From assembly GCF_030463535.1 (NCBI RefSeq), contig NC_132880.1:26248487-26312486 (forward strand): a DNA stretch of 64,000 nucleotides. Direction: 5' to 3'. This DNA is from Salminus brasiliensis. Its lineage: Eukaryota > Chordata > Actinopteri > Characiformes > Bryconidae. The first letter of the stretch is position 1; every line of letters starts with the position of its first letter. Below, piece by piece: positions 12,112-24,589 of this stretch. The notes beneath the pieces are model-generated. The model worked only from the letters and a program-made list of their open reading frames with translations. It had not been told where the DNA came from and ran no database searches. The position numbers and the translations under genes are program-made.

Positions 12112-15045
12112 GCCAGTGTTTATATATAATGCACATTTGTAGATAATGCAAATAAAATGTTTAGCCATACAACAGTATAAAGGTAAATTTAGACATCTAA
12201 ATGTTAAGTAAAGCAAACATACACACACACAGATTCTCCAGTCCACTGCCTCGGGGACTGTAAGCCATCGTCCTGCTCTTACGCTTTATTCTCCTAAACA
12301 GCTGATCTGTACTGTCACACACTGCAATGTAACGTGGGTCCAGTGTGTAGAGCGTTCATGTGCATGTGTGTCGTTGAGCTTGTGCTTTTATATGTGTGTA
12401 TATGTATGTGTTTATATGTGTGTAAATGAGCATTAATATATGAACAGAGAGAAATCCCACATAGAAAATAAATGCATGTATTTATTAACACTAGAAAATG
12501 TATGAAAACTTACTACTGTATCTATGAGCAATTTAATATGTTCTACATTTAAAAAAAATCAGAACAGTTCAAAACTAGAAGAAAGAGGCTTGGTTATGTT
12601 TTTTGTATGTGTGTGAAGAAATGGGGCGACTGTGGAACCAGTGAAGACCTCAGCCTTCAATTTGACCCATAAATGTCAAAACAAGGATACAACATACCTT
12701 AAAAATAATGATAATTTGTGCAATAAATCCCTGTGGGATTTCTAACAGTATGCAAGCACTATAGCTAACACTGGTGCATCTGAACGTTTGCTACTCATTC
12801 CACTGTCTATGGAATAAGTAATGTCTTTTTAACATCTTCAGTCCCTTGAAGTGTGTCACACAAATGAGAGAACAGGCCTTGCAGTGTAAATGGTTTCTGT
12901 TGAGAAGTTTGAACGGAACGTTCATAAAAGCTATAAATAATTGATGTGTCTGGCTGTGTATGCTATGGTTAAAAACTGCAGTTTGTCACCTTTATTTATG
13001 TTATTGTTAGCCACATAGCCTTTATCTCAATAACTAGAAAACTAGCCTAGTAAAGTATCGAAGCTGTTCTAGCATTCCATTGCAGCTGCAGATGCAGATG
13101 TTTACAGCCTAAAGCCCTACAGTTTTTAAATATTAAGAACTTTAATGTACTTTTGCTGCTCTGGCTTACAAACAGCTTCATCCAGCTGTCCAATGCAGCA
13201 GATCACAGTGATTTCTGGGTAAGTTCTGCTGCTAAAGTCAAAACTTGTGTTCACTTGATCCCTTGCCTCTCAAGGCTTATATAATCAACCTTATTTCAGC
13301 TAATACAGTAACGAAACAGCTTAATGATAGGGATTAAAACCAGTATTGAAATAGGAAGCTAGTGATACAACCTGGTTGTTGCCATCCCAGCTCCAGAGAC
13401 AACCATGATTGGTAAAGTGATTATGTCGCCTGGTCAAGTGCTAACACACACACACACACACACTTTATTTTCAGCACATCAGCTCAGAAAAGCAAAACAA
13501 CTACAGCATAAACTTAGTTTCTTATTTCAGTCCCCGATTATGCTGACCAGAGCCGGCCGCACAGATCCGCTGTGGGTAAATAGGAGAACACAAAGTCAGG
13601 GATACAGGATACCAGTCTGTTTTGGTTAATCGATAGAAGGACAATGCATCCAAACTAACAACATGTTAACAACACTAACAATATACTAACAACAGTCGTA
13701 AAGACACCAGAACCAGTAAGGTGCTTTTAGGGCCTAGGAATGAAAACGTACATATTTTTAATTTCAGTTCATTTTTTCAGTAGAATGATGAAAAAATCAT
13801 AATAAATCACACATTTAGGAATTTATTTGTCTGAAAGAATGTCCCTCTAGTCCCTCTGGTGGTTCTAGATATGTGACTGTCTGTGAATGTATGTGGTATA
13901 TTGAACTGGTTTCAGTCAGCAGCTGAACTCTTTACTAAACGGACACCATTTCACTGCAACAGATGAGGTAAAATACATGGTTCAAATTTCAAACCACAAG
14001 CTTCAAGCTTGTTCGGTACTACAATCCTATAAAGAGGGATAACAGATGTTATCATTATCTTACAGTTAGGGTTGTCCTTTTTTGACCAGTTGTGTCCTTA
14101 ACTGAAGGCCAAGATCTTATAGTCATGGATCATCACTGGCCGGTAGAGGACAGATTAGTAACTTAATGCAGCTGTAATTAAAAAGTATATTTTTGCAGTC
14201 ACACTAAAACCTTGTTTCTCTAAAATTGCAACTTTCCAAGGAAGAAACGTCTTAGCTTGATTCTGGTGCATTTCTGTTGGTCCGCTCATCATTCATCACC
14301 AGAATCTGACACAATATAGCCGTCCGTTTTCGAATTAAATCAAAAAGTGAAAACAAAGGTTTCTGCCTGACAACAGTGATTATATTTGTATGCCGAAGCC
14401 CTTTTCTCCTGTTATTCCATCTAAGCGAAGAATTTCTGTGCTTGTAAAGTTGAGTGTGACTGGGCGTGTGGAGGAAGGAGAGAACAGAAGCGAGAGATGA
14501 AAGAGAAAGAGAAGTGAGAGAGGTGGAGGAGTGTGTAGGAGGCCGATGAACACTGCAGCTACTATCAATCAGCCTCTGACTGCAGTCCTAGTCCAAACGA
14601 TGAAAACGCTGTCCAAAAATAAAGCACTGGGTATTAAATAAAACCAGCACTGTCCAGTTCTGCTTATAGATCTGCAGTATCTGTAACTCCCACAGAAAGA
14701 AATGCAGCGCCAGTATTGTCATATCATAAAGAAATGTAGCATTATTATCCTTAAGTAATGGTCCCTCCTATATGCCTAATGGTTCTCAGTGGTTCATGCT
14801 TGCTTCTGTTCTAAGCGTGTCAGTAGGTTTCAGTGTTCAGGAAAACATGAGTAACATACCTCGCCAACCTTCTGGCACTGAATCGATGCCTGTATGTGAC
14901 CGGACTGGCATTTAATCTATACTTTATTATGATTGGGATTGAACATCATAACAGAGTTTTATTACTTGTTATCTACTTTAACCTTGGAGCTTCGATTCTA
15001 ACTAGTGAGGTATAAATGTTTAATACCTCTTAGCTGCATTAGCCT
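12112..15045 (+). other. central part of stx1b intron 3
   Basis: I see no exon or clear mobile element. A short (CA)n run lies at 13445-13464. Two open frames of 60-75 codons have no recognisable content. Confidence 0.5.
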
Positions 15046-15277
15046 TAAGATAAGATAAGATAAGATAAGATAAGATAATCCTTTATTAGTCCCACAGTGG
15101 GGAAATTCTCAGTGTCACAGCAGAAAAGAGATAGCAAGCCACTCAGATGCAAAAATGTAGATAAATTACCAATATATACACAAAATAAATAATAGAAGGA
15201 AAAAGCAATAACAATATTATTTACAGATTATTTACAGGTAATTACAAATTAATTGCACATGGGGGGGGGGGGGGGGG
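15046..15277. mobile_element. fish LINE-tail-like repeat with (TAAGA)6 and poly-G
   Basis: Six TAAGA units (15046-15075) run into AATCCTTTATTAGTCCCACA and GTGGGGAAATT, a tail I recognise as widespread in teleost genomes and probably the end of a non-LTR retrotransposon. It then becomes AT-rich and ends at an uninterrupted run of 17 G at 15261-15277. Family name not assigned. Confidence 0.5.
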
Positions 15278-15853
15278 ATTGAGGGATCTCTATTCCTATT
15301 CTTATAGCTCCTGTGATACCCAATGGGGTATAAGCATTGTAAACTTTCTTTACTTCTACATTAGCCATTTAATCCAGGATTAGATTTGGGAACCAGTGGT
15401 CTTACATAAAAGTGCTTGTATTCCTAAAAAAAATAGAATTTGTTGTGGACCGAAATATGACTTAATAAAGAAACTGATGGTTAATAACAAAAAAGCAAGC
15501 CCAGGAGCTCTATACTGAATACTGTTATTTGTAGTATATTGTTGTTTGTAGTGATCTGAAGTAATACTGTAGTAAAAATATTCAGGGCAGGACCAACATG
15601 AATCTCAGAAAATTGTCAAAATTGGCAGAGCTGACTAATCATGAACCAAATATCTCAATTCTGTAAGACGGAGTAGGCAGGCTGCCTCTCTAGGTGACAT
15701 CTTACAATCAGCAGTCAGAGGCCTCTCTCTCAGTAGCCATGATCTAATGTTAAAGCTAGCTACCCTGCTGCGAGGTACCCTGCTAACTGGACACAAATGT
15801 GCTCATTGCAAAGTAATCCTCTAGGCTCTACTAACCAGAAACACAACTTAAGG

Positions 15854-16314
15854 TTATGCTGTGTTCCATTTTAACCGGGTTGTCGGAATTCCCCACAAGG
15901 AAAGTCGAGAGAGTTCAAACTCCAAGACGCACTGCACATCAACAGGAATAAAAGCAATAGTGTTATACAGTTTATTAGCACTTCTTTATATTTGTGTTTC
16001 ATTAAATCAGTTGCGCACACAGTACTGTCCAACGTCTATCTGTGGACATGTTTCGATGGTGTTTTTATATGCAAAACACAGCATAATGCATTGTTGTCAA
16101 CTGGTCTCGCTAACCATGCTAACCTTGCCATAAAACACAGGTAAAGGATTGTCAAACCAGTTGGAGTAAACTCTGGAGTAAATTCTTAGGTAACTTTTTA
16201 TTTTTGGAAATAGTGTAAAATTATCGGAATGTTTAACCGGGAAGTGGTCAACTCGGGATTACGTCATTCCCAGCTCCGACAACCAAACTCCAAGATAAAT
16301 GGAACGCAGCATTA
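15854..16314. mobile_element. Harbinger-like MITE with TTA target duplication
   Basis: TTA at 15854-15856 and TTA at 16312-16314 flank 455 bp that begins TGCTGTGTTCCATTT and ends with the complement of TGCTGCGTTCCATTT. A second inner match, GGTTGTCGGA, is inverted near both ends. Three-bp TWA duplications and such termini are typical of PIF/Harbinger. The 90-codon open frame inside it is not a transposase. Confidence 0.8.
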
Positions 16315-16684
16315 TTTAATTTTGAAGTGAAGTTATTTTTGTCCAGTCAAACCTTACTGTGGACCTGATTTATTTTTTATTATCTCTCACATAATATATG
16401 CAATATTAAAAAAGTGCCATATTTTCCTCATTGCGTGACTTTAAAGACACTTTTCAAGTCAAATGTATTGTTGAGTTGTTGGATGTAATGTAATGTAATT
16501 CCACTATTATTTAATTATGAACACAAAAGTAATAAACATAATGTTTAATCATTTTTGAGGGCCGCAAACATCATGACCTCTGTGAGGGGCTAACAAGTGT
16601 TTTAGCAGCAGTGTATGCAGATATGTAGGTCTATTTCAGCTGTGTATATTATTTACTAACCCGACTTCTTACTCTGTCTGCATC

Positions 16685-16690
<6 letters not shown>

Positions 16691-16715
<25 letters not shown>

Positions 16716-16718
16716 ATG

Positions 16719-16748
<30 letters not shown>
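16691..16748 (+). repeat. (CT)n tract abutting the exon 4 acceptor
   Basis: A CT microsatellite, interrupted once by ATGCT, ends about 9 bases before the AG of exon 4. It is in effect an extended polypyrimidine tract of that splice site, so its length may vary between individuals and could affect exon 4 recognition (inference). Confidence 0.85.
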
Positions 16749-16752
<4 letters not shown>

Positions 16753-16753
16753 A

Positions 16754-16846
<93 letters not shown>

Positions 16847-17599
16847 TGACACTACAGAAGTGGAAAGCCTCATTCTACAGCCTTTTCTGGGGTTCAGGTT
16901 TGTGGGGTTCTCTCATCAATAACAGAGTAGTCTCACAAGCCAAACGTCTGCCTGTCAAACTAGTTTTTCACAGATGGAACTACATATAAATCCGTTATTG
17001 TGAATAAACAGATAATCCTTTCTAAATTGATAAAAAGATCAGCAGAGGCCGATATGACCTTCAGATTCGCTGTACTATGCCTGTACTATACCTGCTTGTG
17101 TGTCCAGTCTGCTTTCTTTGATTCTGCCTGATCTATTTGTCTCCAGTTGCCTGACCTAAACGGTGCCTCTGAACCTCAAAAAAAACTATATGTGCACAAA
17201 CTGACCCACTGTCTTTTTATATTTTAACCATACATAACAATACATTACACACCATTCTTGTACCTCTGTGGGCAGTGTCTTCGAGGCTGAGAACTGTAAC
17301 AGAGCTAATACTAAAGTGACACAAGGGGCATTCCCAGATTATATCCAGGAAACCCCTAAATGAAATAAGCAGGCAATTTGGTTCCAATCCAAGTCAGAGA
17401 ATCTCCCTTTTATCTATACAGTTAAAACTCACTTCTGATCAATATCTCTGAAAACACCCAGCACTATTGATATTTACTCCAGCTTCGCTGTAGCTTGGCT
17501 AAAAGGTGCATCGTAGTGCCATTGTTTAATTCAGCTGAGTCATCCCTCCCTAGAGAAAAGTCCAGACGAAGAGCCAAAGGGAACACATGCAGTCAACAG

Positions 17600-18082
17600 A
17601 CTTCACCGTCTAAACCCAGATACAGAAATTCCCTCATCTAAACCCAATTACAGACAGTCCACCATCTAAGCCCACATACAAAAATGCCACCATCTTAACT
17701 CAGATTCAAAGATTTCATCTTCTGGACTCAAATTCAGAAATCCTACCATCTAAATCCAGATTCAGAAATTCATCCACCTAAACTCACATTCAGAAATTCT
17801 ACCACCTAAACTCACATTTAGAAATTTCAGAAACTAAACCCAGATTCAAAGATTCCACCATCTAAACCCAGATTCAAAGATTTCACCTTCTAACCCCAAA
17901 TTTAGAGATTCTACCATCTAAACCCAGATTCATATATTTAACCATCTAAACCCAGACCTCTATCATTAAACCCTGATGCAGAACATCCACCCTCTAAACC
18001 AAGATAACGACATTCCAATATCTAATCCCAGATGCAAAACCTCTATTGTTTAAACCCAGATACAGAAATTCCATTTAAATCC
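17600..18082. repeat. degenerate 28-32-bp minisatellite in intron 4
   Basis: Units of the type CAGATTCAGAAATTC plus CACCATCTAAACCC recur about 16 times with many substitutions. It is AT-rich and shows no open frame. No similarity to the minisatellites of the other introns. Confidence 0.8.
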
Positions 18083-18945
18083 ATATATATAAAAGAGACA
18101 GAATTGCACATTTCAGTCTGTCCCTACAGAATGACAAGTATTTATGTAAATGTATGTAAAGTTAATTGAGTTGAGCATTATTTCTTGGTACAATACGTAC
18201 CTAGTATTCCTTGGATATAATGTAGTAATTACAAGTAAATAGCACATAACTGCAGGTACGTAATAACTAATATAAAAATACCAGGTTTCAATAATACCTC
18301 AGAATTCTATGAGTTCTTATTTAGTACTTACTTTCCAAGTTCACTGTGTTAGTACTGAATAACTAATGTTAGAAATACTGTGTATATTTGAGAATTTAAT
18401 CAAAAGGAGATGTATTATATTATTATAACATTATAACATAATTTAATGGAACCGGGACTGTAAAATCCAAAAAAAAAAACACACTAAATATTAAAACCTG
18501 GTCTAGGTTAAACCACAGCAGATGAATAAATGGTAATTGCTGCATATATTAAAGGTATTAAAGGTTAGCTTCTCCTCAGCTCGCTGAATTCTGTGTTTGG
18601 ATGTTTAATGAATCCTGTGATTCCTAATTGTTGATTTATATTCTTGTATATTTAGTAGATATTTTTAGCATTGTTTCACTGGTCATAGATTACCAAGCAT
18701 GCTACGTAAAAAACATACTAATAGGTACATTGGCACTACATACATACTCAATGGTCTGTAAATCCACCTACATGTCATGATGTGAGTGACATCATATTCA
18801 GGGTTATAAAGATGTTTTAATAATGACTCATTGCTTTTTATAAATCAGACATTTAAAATCTGTCCTGATCAGTCCTTCAGAGTACAGTGGTCATTGTGGC
18901 ATTTGTGTGTCTGTGTGTGTGTGTGTGTGGTTGTGTAAAGGGGAT
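18083..18945 (+). other. unremarkable part of stx1b intron 4
   Basis: AT-rich DNA with a (GT)n run at about 18899-18930. No exon or transposon terminus recognised. Confidence 0.5.
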
Positions 18946-18949
18946 GTAT

Positions 18950-19240
18950 GTTTCTGAGCTTACGCTGCGCCTGAACTGGTGGGAGTTTTCAACTAATCTC
19001 GTTGAAAAGTGCTTTCCGTCAGAAGAGCCTCAGGAAAGCATGTCTGGATGCTGAGTTGCATTCTTCATTCCTCTGTCTTTCTCTTTCTTTTCTTTACTTT
19101 TTCCTTTTTTGTTGCCATGTTTCGAACTCCCACTCTGCTAGCGGTTTCCTCCAAATTGCATCAGGAGGACTTTGAAGATGGGGCTGTCGATATTAAAGCT
19201 AGCACACACCAGCAGCACAGTGAGACACCGCTAGATTAGA
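18950..19240. promoter_or_regulatory. candidate conserved noncoding element in intron 4
   Basis: Balanced-composition block with CpGs and a CT-rich middle, between AT-rich DNA and a tandem repeat. A 76-codon open frame crosses it without a recognisable domain. The regulatory reading is inference from composition only. Confidence 0.2.
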
Positions 19241-19299
19241 GCTATTCTCCATTATGGAGCTTATGGGTGTGGCTCCGGCTTAAGAATTTTAATAGTCTG

Positions 19300-19630
19300 C
19301 ACCATCCATAGAGCCTACAGCAGTTTAGCCCTGTCCATTCAGTCTACAGCGGTTTAGCCCCACTCATTCAGTCTACAGCAGTTTAGCCCCACCCGTTCAG
19401 CAGTTAAGGCCCATCCATTCAGCCTAGAACAGTTTAGCCCCACCCATTCTTCCTTCAGCAGTTTAGCCTCATCCATTCAGTCTATAGCAGTTTAGCCCCA
19501 CCCATTCAGCCTTCAGCAGTTTTGTCCCACCTGTTCAGAAGTTAAGCCCCATCCATTCAGCCTACAGCAGTTTAGCCCTGTCTATCCAGCCTACAGCAGT
19601 TTAGCCCCATCCATTCATTCAACAGTATGA
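19300..19630. repeat. about 30-bp minisatellite in intron 4
   Basis: About ten units of CAGCAGTTTAGCCCC followed by ACCCATTCAGCCTA recur with substitutions and one shortened unit. It differs in sequence from the array 1.2 kb upstream in the same intron. Confidence 0.85.
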
Positions 19631-20208
19631 CTCCAAAATCTTTTGGTGAGGACAAAGGAAAGGGGATATTCTTATGACTCTTCCATGAAGGTCATATTTG
19701 TGCAGATGCCGCTGCACAGTAGAACAGTGCGAAACCTGAAGGATATTTGCAATGAAACTGTGATTTTGTTAATTTTGTGATTTTCTCAGAATGTGTTGTT
19801 GGCCTTTCAGACCTCAGCTTGGCCTTTTTAGAGCGATGGTGATTGTTAGGACGAGGATTGAGAAATTTTTATTTTAGAAAGAATATTTATAAAGCATTGA
19901 TTTCCTGTTCCCTGAGTGCCCAAACATTTTTATGATGTCCCTTTCCTTTTTTTTAATTCTTAATTTTTCCCTTTTTTCCCCTAATTTGTTTAAAACAAAA
20001 AAAAAGATGCTAACCTTGCTTAAAATGTTGAAAACAATGTTTCATCTTTATGTTTAGGCCTTTTGGAGATTCATCCTCTACTCACTTCAACTATTCACAG
20101 ACACAGAGAATTTGAACTTTTGCATGCTGCTGTAGGTAGATAGACAGATAGACAGAAGGAGAAATAGGCAGCATTCTCTATTGTAATTACCCTGTTTTCT
20201 CTTCTCAG

Positions 20209-20282
20209 CAATTGAGCAGAGTATTGAACAGGAGGAGGTTATGAACAGATCATCAGCAGACCTGAGGATCCGCAAGACACAG
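20209..20282 (+). CDS. stx1b: stx1b exon 5
   Basis: Seventy-four bases complete Ala-94 (G|CA) and encode residues 95-118 (IEQSIEQEE then [13 protein letters not shown]). It covers the Hb-Hc loop and the start of helix Hc. Acceptor TTCTCAG, donor GTGAGT, phase 0 at the end. Residues 104-105 are Val-Met where remembered syntaxin-1A and -1B sequences have Gly-Leu before Asn-Arg-Ser-Ser. The exon ends ...RKTQ as in mammals. Confidence 0.95.
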
Positions 20283-20949
20283 GTGAGTGTAACACCAAAC
20301 ACACAGCAAGGCAGATTCACAGTGCCACTCTTTAAGATCTGGCTGAAAGCATTAGTCTGCATGTCCGTATCTAATCACTTCCCTCTAAGTGTGCTTCTAA
20401 TTACCCTGAACATGTGGATTCAAATGTTTTTGAATTAAAACAGAAACACTCACTCATGTAGCGCCATCGTTGTTAAGTTTTCTTTCTTTTACTTGAGGAA
20501 GCTGTTAGTTGCAGTTCCCACACAATTATGTAACAGGAATGATATAAAGCGTGACATAATATGACATGATTTTCTAGCTGTAAACAGGTCAGAAGGAAGA
20601 AGGCCCATAACACGCTCCTTTATCCTTCACTCCTTTATTCACACTGCAGCACTTACAGAGACACAGGACATTTCACTCATCCATTCTGACTTTATAATGG
20701 TATCTTTTTATTATTATATTAATAATAATTAAGTTATTATATGTGAATTCTAACAATCTACTTGTACCCATGCCCTAAGTATGCCTATGTTACTCATTCT
20801 CATACGGTTGTGGTGGGCATTCATTTACATTAAGGCCATGGCAGTATTGAGCTTCCAATGTTTCTTTGAACTGTTCTTTTACTGGAACAGTACATTATAC
20901 ATATATACATATATTTATTTATTTTTTTTATTAAGATATTAAATGACAT

Positions 20950-21140
20950 TTTTATAGGTTGTTTTTCTGAAATCAACACTGGGCCAAAATTATACATACA
21001 GCACACTTATATTTGGTCGAATGTCTCTAAGCAGTTTGCATCATGATCAGATGCTTTTAGTAGCCAAGCATCTGGGAGAATGGTCAGATATTTGATGAGA
21101 TATTACAGAATTGATGAGTTGATGAGTTCATTTTAAGCAC
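20950..21140 (-). mobile_element. Tc1-like fragment in intron 5
   Basis: The run CTGAAATCAACACTGGGCC, AAAATTATACATACAGCACAC and the segment about leaving AGATGCTTTTAGTAGCCA has the order seen in teleost Tc1-like elements between the inverted repeat and the transposase. A related opening (CTGAAATCAACAC ... CAGCACACTTAT) occurs at 44390. No coding part remains. Confidence 0.5.
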
Positions 21141-21155
21141 AGTCAACAACAACAC

Positions 21156-23205
21156 TAAGGTTCTTATAAAGAGTCCTTATTAGTCCAAGCGTAAGCCTCA
21201 GCTGTGGCTGGTCAGTGCATACAGGTGAGGGGCGGAACTAGTCTGCACGTGTGCAGTACCTGCTGAGGCCAGGAAGGTAGTACATTGTTATAGCACGCCT
21301 CAAACCAAACTTTTCCAGCCATAGTGGAAGAAGATCAAGGAAAGATGACTCTGGGGTAAAAGCAAATCTGTCAGAAGCACAGTCCCTGAAAAAGGAGCCA
21401 CAATAGAACATGGAGCAGGAGTCACCATAGGAGAGGGAACTCAAGGGAACTCTTGGAGCCAGAACCGGAGACTCCTCTAGAGCCAGAACTTGAGCCACCA
21501 TTGGAACCAGAATTGGAGCTGGAACAGATGCATCGTTTGGAGTTTGAGCTGAATGGAACCAGTGTGCTGGTACTGGGCTGACCTTGGCCACAGAAACTAT
21601 TATAGTCCTGCTATCCAACACTAAAACTGATAAGGGGACAGGGACTGGTAGGCGAGCTCCAGTTGTAGTGGTCCTCACAGGCAACGTGGCCATTACAGGC
21701 ATAGAAGGCTTACTATACTCCATAGTTCTGGGCTGAACTTTGGAGGTAGGCCCTGATGCACCAGCACTACCCAGAACACTGGGAGGGGCCTTAATAGCAT
21801 GCCTTAATAACCATGCTCCAGCACTCTCCTGAACATTAGACGGAGCCTGTAGGGCAGGTGACCCAAAGGTCATCAGCAGGACTTGAAGCATGGGGGCAGG
21901 AGCAGACCGCAGGCTCAGTGACAGGAGCAGAAGAGACTGCTGGCACAGGGACAAGAGCGGACAGGACTGCTGGCACAGGGATGTGGCAGATGACCTTGGA
22001 GCCGGCACTGAAGCAGACAACATTGGAACTGGCATTCGAGCAGATGACCTTGGAGCCATAACTGTAGCAGATGACCTTGAAGCCAGCACTGGAGCAGATG
22101 ACTTGGGAGCCAACACTGGAGCAGATGACCTGGCAGCCAACACTAGAGCAGATGACCTGGGAGCCAACACTAGAGCAGATGACCTTGGAGCCAGCACTGG
22201 AGCAGATGACCTGGCAGCCAGCACTGGAGCAGGTGACCTGGGAGCCAACACTGGAGCAGATGACCTGGGAGCCAACACTAGAGCAGATGACCTGGGAGCC
22301 AACACTGGAGCAGATGACCTGGGAGCCAACACTGGAGCAGATGACCTGGGAGCCAACACTAGAGCAGATGACCTGGGAGCCAACACTAGAGCAGATGACC
22401 TGGGAGCCAACACTGGAGCAGATGACCTGGGAGCCAACACTGGAGCAGATGACCTTGGAGCCAGGACTGGAGCAGATGACCTGGGAGCCAGCACTGGAGC
22501 AGATGACCTGGGAGCCAACACTGGAGCAGATGACCTGGGAGCCAGCACTGGAGCAGATGACCTGGGAGCCAGCACTGTACCAGACAACCTATAGATTTTC
22601 AGCACTGTGGACTCTCCTGTTGGCCTGCAGGTCTCCTCCTCACTTGGTGATGTGGACAGTGGACGCCCCTGCTTGTTTGTTGAGATCCTCCCCTGCTGTG
22701 TCACCAGCATCCTCCTTTGTGGCATAGGGCCGGGGCTAGGATTGGTACATGCCCCCAAAAAAGTCCAAAGTAAGCCTCCTCCTTTCACACCTGGGCAATA
22801 GCAGCTCAAGTCTGAACCAAGAATGGGCATAAAGAGGTAAAGTTACCTTTATTGGTCAAATACTCAAACTGCCCAGTCCAAAGCAGGCTTCCTTAGACTG
22901 GAAAAAAATCCTGGCACTGACCCTTGAACTCCAGTGGTAGGTAACATGACCCGCCGCAGCCTTCTTAGGCAAAGCCTTCTTAGGCAGGAGTTAAGCAGGC
23001 AGATACTGCACATCAAAAGCAAAGGTAAATATAAGGTTCAGGACTCACAGGAACATATCACAGTGACTCCGTAAAGAGGAATACAAGCTAAGATGCTCGT
23101 AAAGAGTTCTTATTAGGTTAAGCATGAAGCTCAGCTGAGGCTGATGAGTACGTCCATGTGCAGTACCTGCTGAGGCCAGAAAGGGCACCCATTGTTATTA
23201 GCTAC
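21156..23205. mobile_element. unclassified composite repeat bounded by diverged direct repeats
   Basis: Segments at about 21156-21292 and 23090-23202 are direct repeats at roughly three-quarters identity, sharing GTAAAGAGT-like, CTCAGCTG, TGCAGTACCTGCTGAGGCCA and ATTGTTAT. Between them lies about 1.8 kb containing a 27-bp minisatellite and unique flanks. The layout resembles two terminal repeats around a non-coding interior, but no TG...CA ends, primer-binding site or clear target duplication were found, so an LTR origin is only one possibility. The minus strand is open for 530 codons (22830-21238), with a distinct, non-repetitive N-terminal part; no domain is recognised. Confidence 0.5.
22040..22590. 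repeat. 27-bp minisatellite (nine-codon period)
   Basis: About 20 units of GATGACCTGGGAGCC plus AACACTGGAGCA follow one another with few substitutions. Because 27 is a multiple of three and the unit has no stop in several frames, both strands stay open: minus-strand translation repeats VLAPRSSAP, and plus-strand frames repeat GADDLGANT and LEQMTWEPT. I treat these as by-products of the array, not as established proteins. Confidence 0.92.
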
Positions 23206-23359
23206 TAGCTAAAGTCAAACATGATCACCGACAGAAAAATAAAAGGCCTTGAAAGGTTAAGACATTTTGTAGTATCAGCATTTTTTCAATGTCGTGTTGA
23301 TTTTAGAACCCCGCCCTGCTTTGCTTTGTCTTCTATTAATGATTAATGATCTTTTTTGT

Positions 23360-24010
23360 ACACTCAATCTACTATGAGTAATGAGTGTTTTATAGTAGTT
23401 ACTGAATTTATAATTCAAGAATTCATAATACTAAATAATGCATAGATACTGAGTAGATACTAAATTATTCATAATTGGTACCAAGTAATGCAGTAGCTGT
23501 AGTAGATATTTATAATTAGTAATGGATGTTGAAATATTGTATAGAAGATATTGAGCAAGTCATAAATACAGACATTCTGAATAATTAATAGAGGATGATA
23601 TGATTGTACAATGACACAAATGTATAAAATGAATAATCAATAGTATGTATTAAATAATTGATAGTAGATACTAATTCCTTCTGTGGATACTAAATAATTC
23701 ATATTAATATAATTTATATAATTCATAGAAATCTAGAATGATTGCTGAATTATTTATTGTAGAATATAAAGTTGATACTGAAACTATATTCTTTTTAGCT
23801 GTTACTGAATATTTGATAAAACTTAAATAAATAATTTAACAAATTAATATTTTAATAGTCACTGAAGAGATATTGAATATCGAATTGTAGATACTGAATA
23901 ATTCATAGTCGATACTGAATAACTCATTGTAATTACTGAACAGTTGATAGTAGATACTCAATAATAAGATACTGAATAGTTTATAGTAAACGAGTAGTAG
24001 TAGTTCCTTA
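23360..24010. repeat. degenerate AT-rich repeat in intron 5
   Basis: Variants of AGATACTGAATAATTCATAGT recur irregularly, some as half units, with indels. It is a strongly decayed tandem array; edges are approximate. Confidence 0.6.
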
Positions 24011-24094
24011 ATGAATATTAAAATGAATTACATATAATATGCCTAGATTCTAAGGGGTTAAGCAGAAAATTTGAAAATGGTTGCGCCACATTAA

Positions 24095-24290
24095 AAACAC
24101 AGAGTCATCTTCCTCTGATAGGCCGCACTGTCTCATTAGCTCCCTTTGCTGGTCAGGAGTGGAATTGGCCAGGCCTTTTCGGCAGTGGTCGCAGAAGACA
24201 GCCAGACTGCTTCAGTAGCTTTATTCAGAATGACGCTGAAGCGTTGAAGCTCTGCCTTTACTTCACTCGTCTTTTCTCTCCATTCCTCTA
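24095..24290. promoter_or_regulatory. candidate conserved noncoding block before exon 6
   Basis: Non-repetitive, balanced sequence directly upstream of exon 6, contrasting with the AT-rich array to its left. It could hold splicing or enhancer signals; this is inferred from composition and position. Confidence 0.2.
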
Positions 24291-24308
24291 TCATCCCTCC
24301 TTTCTTAA

Positions 24309-24479
<171 letters not shown>

Positions 24480-24589
24480 TAGTTCCTTCATAACTGCAGA
24501 ACATGAATTTTTGTGCTCAGCGGGTCCCTCTTTTTATTTAGAAGGTAATATTGGATTTGCTTTTACAGAAAAAAGAGCTCAGTCTCCTA

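Noticed and set aside
21890..22727. Long plus-strand open frames (GADDLGANT and LEQMTWEPT repeats)
   Set aside because: They are alternative readings of the 27-bp array; a period divisible by three with no stop keeps several frames open.
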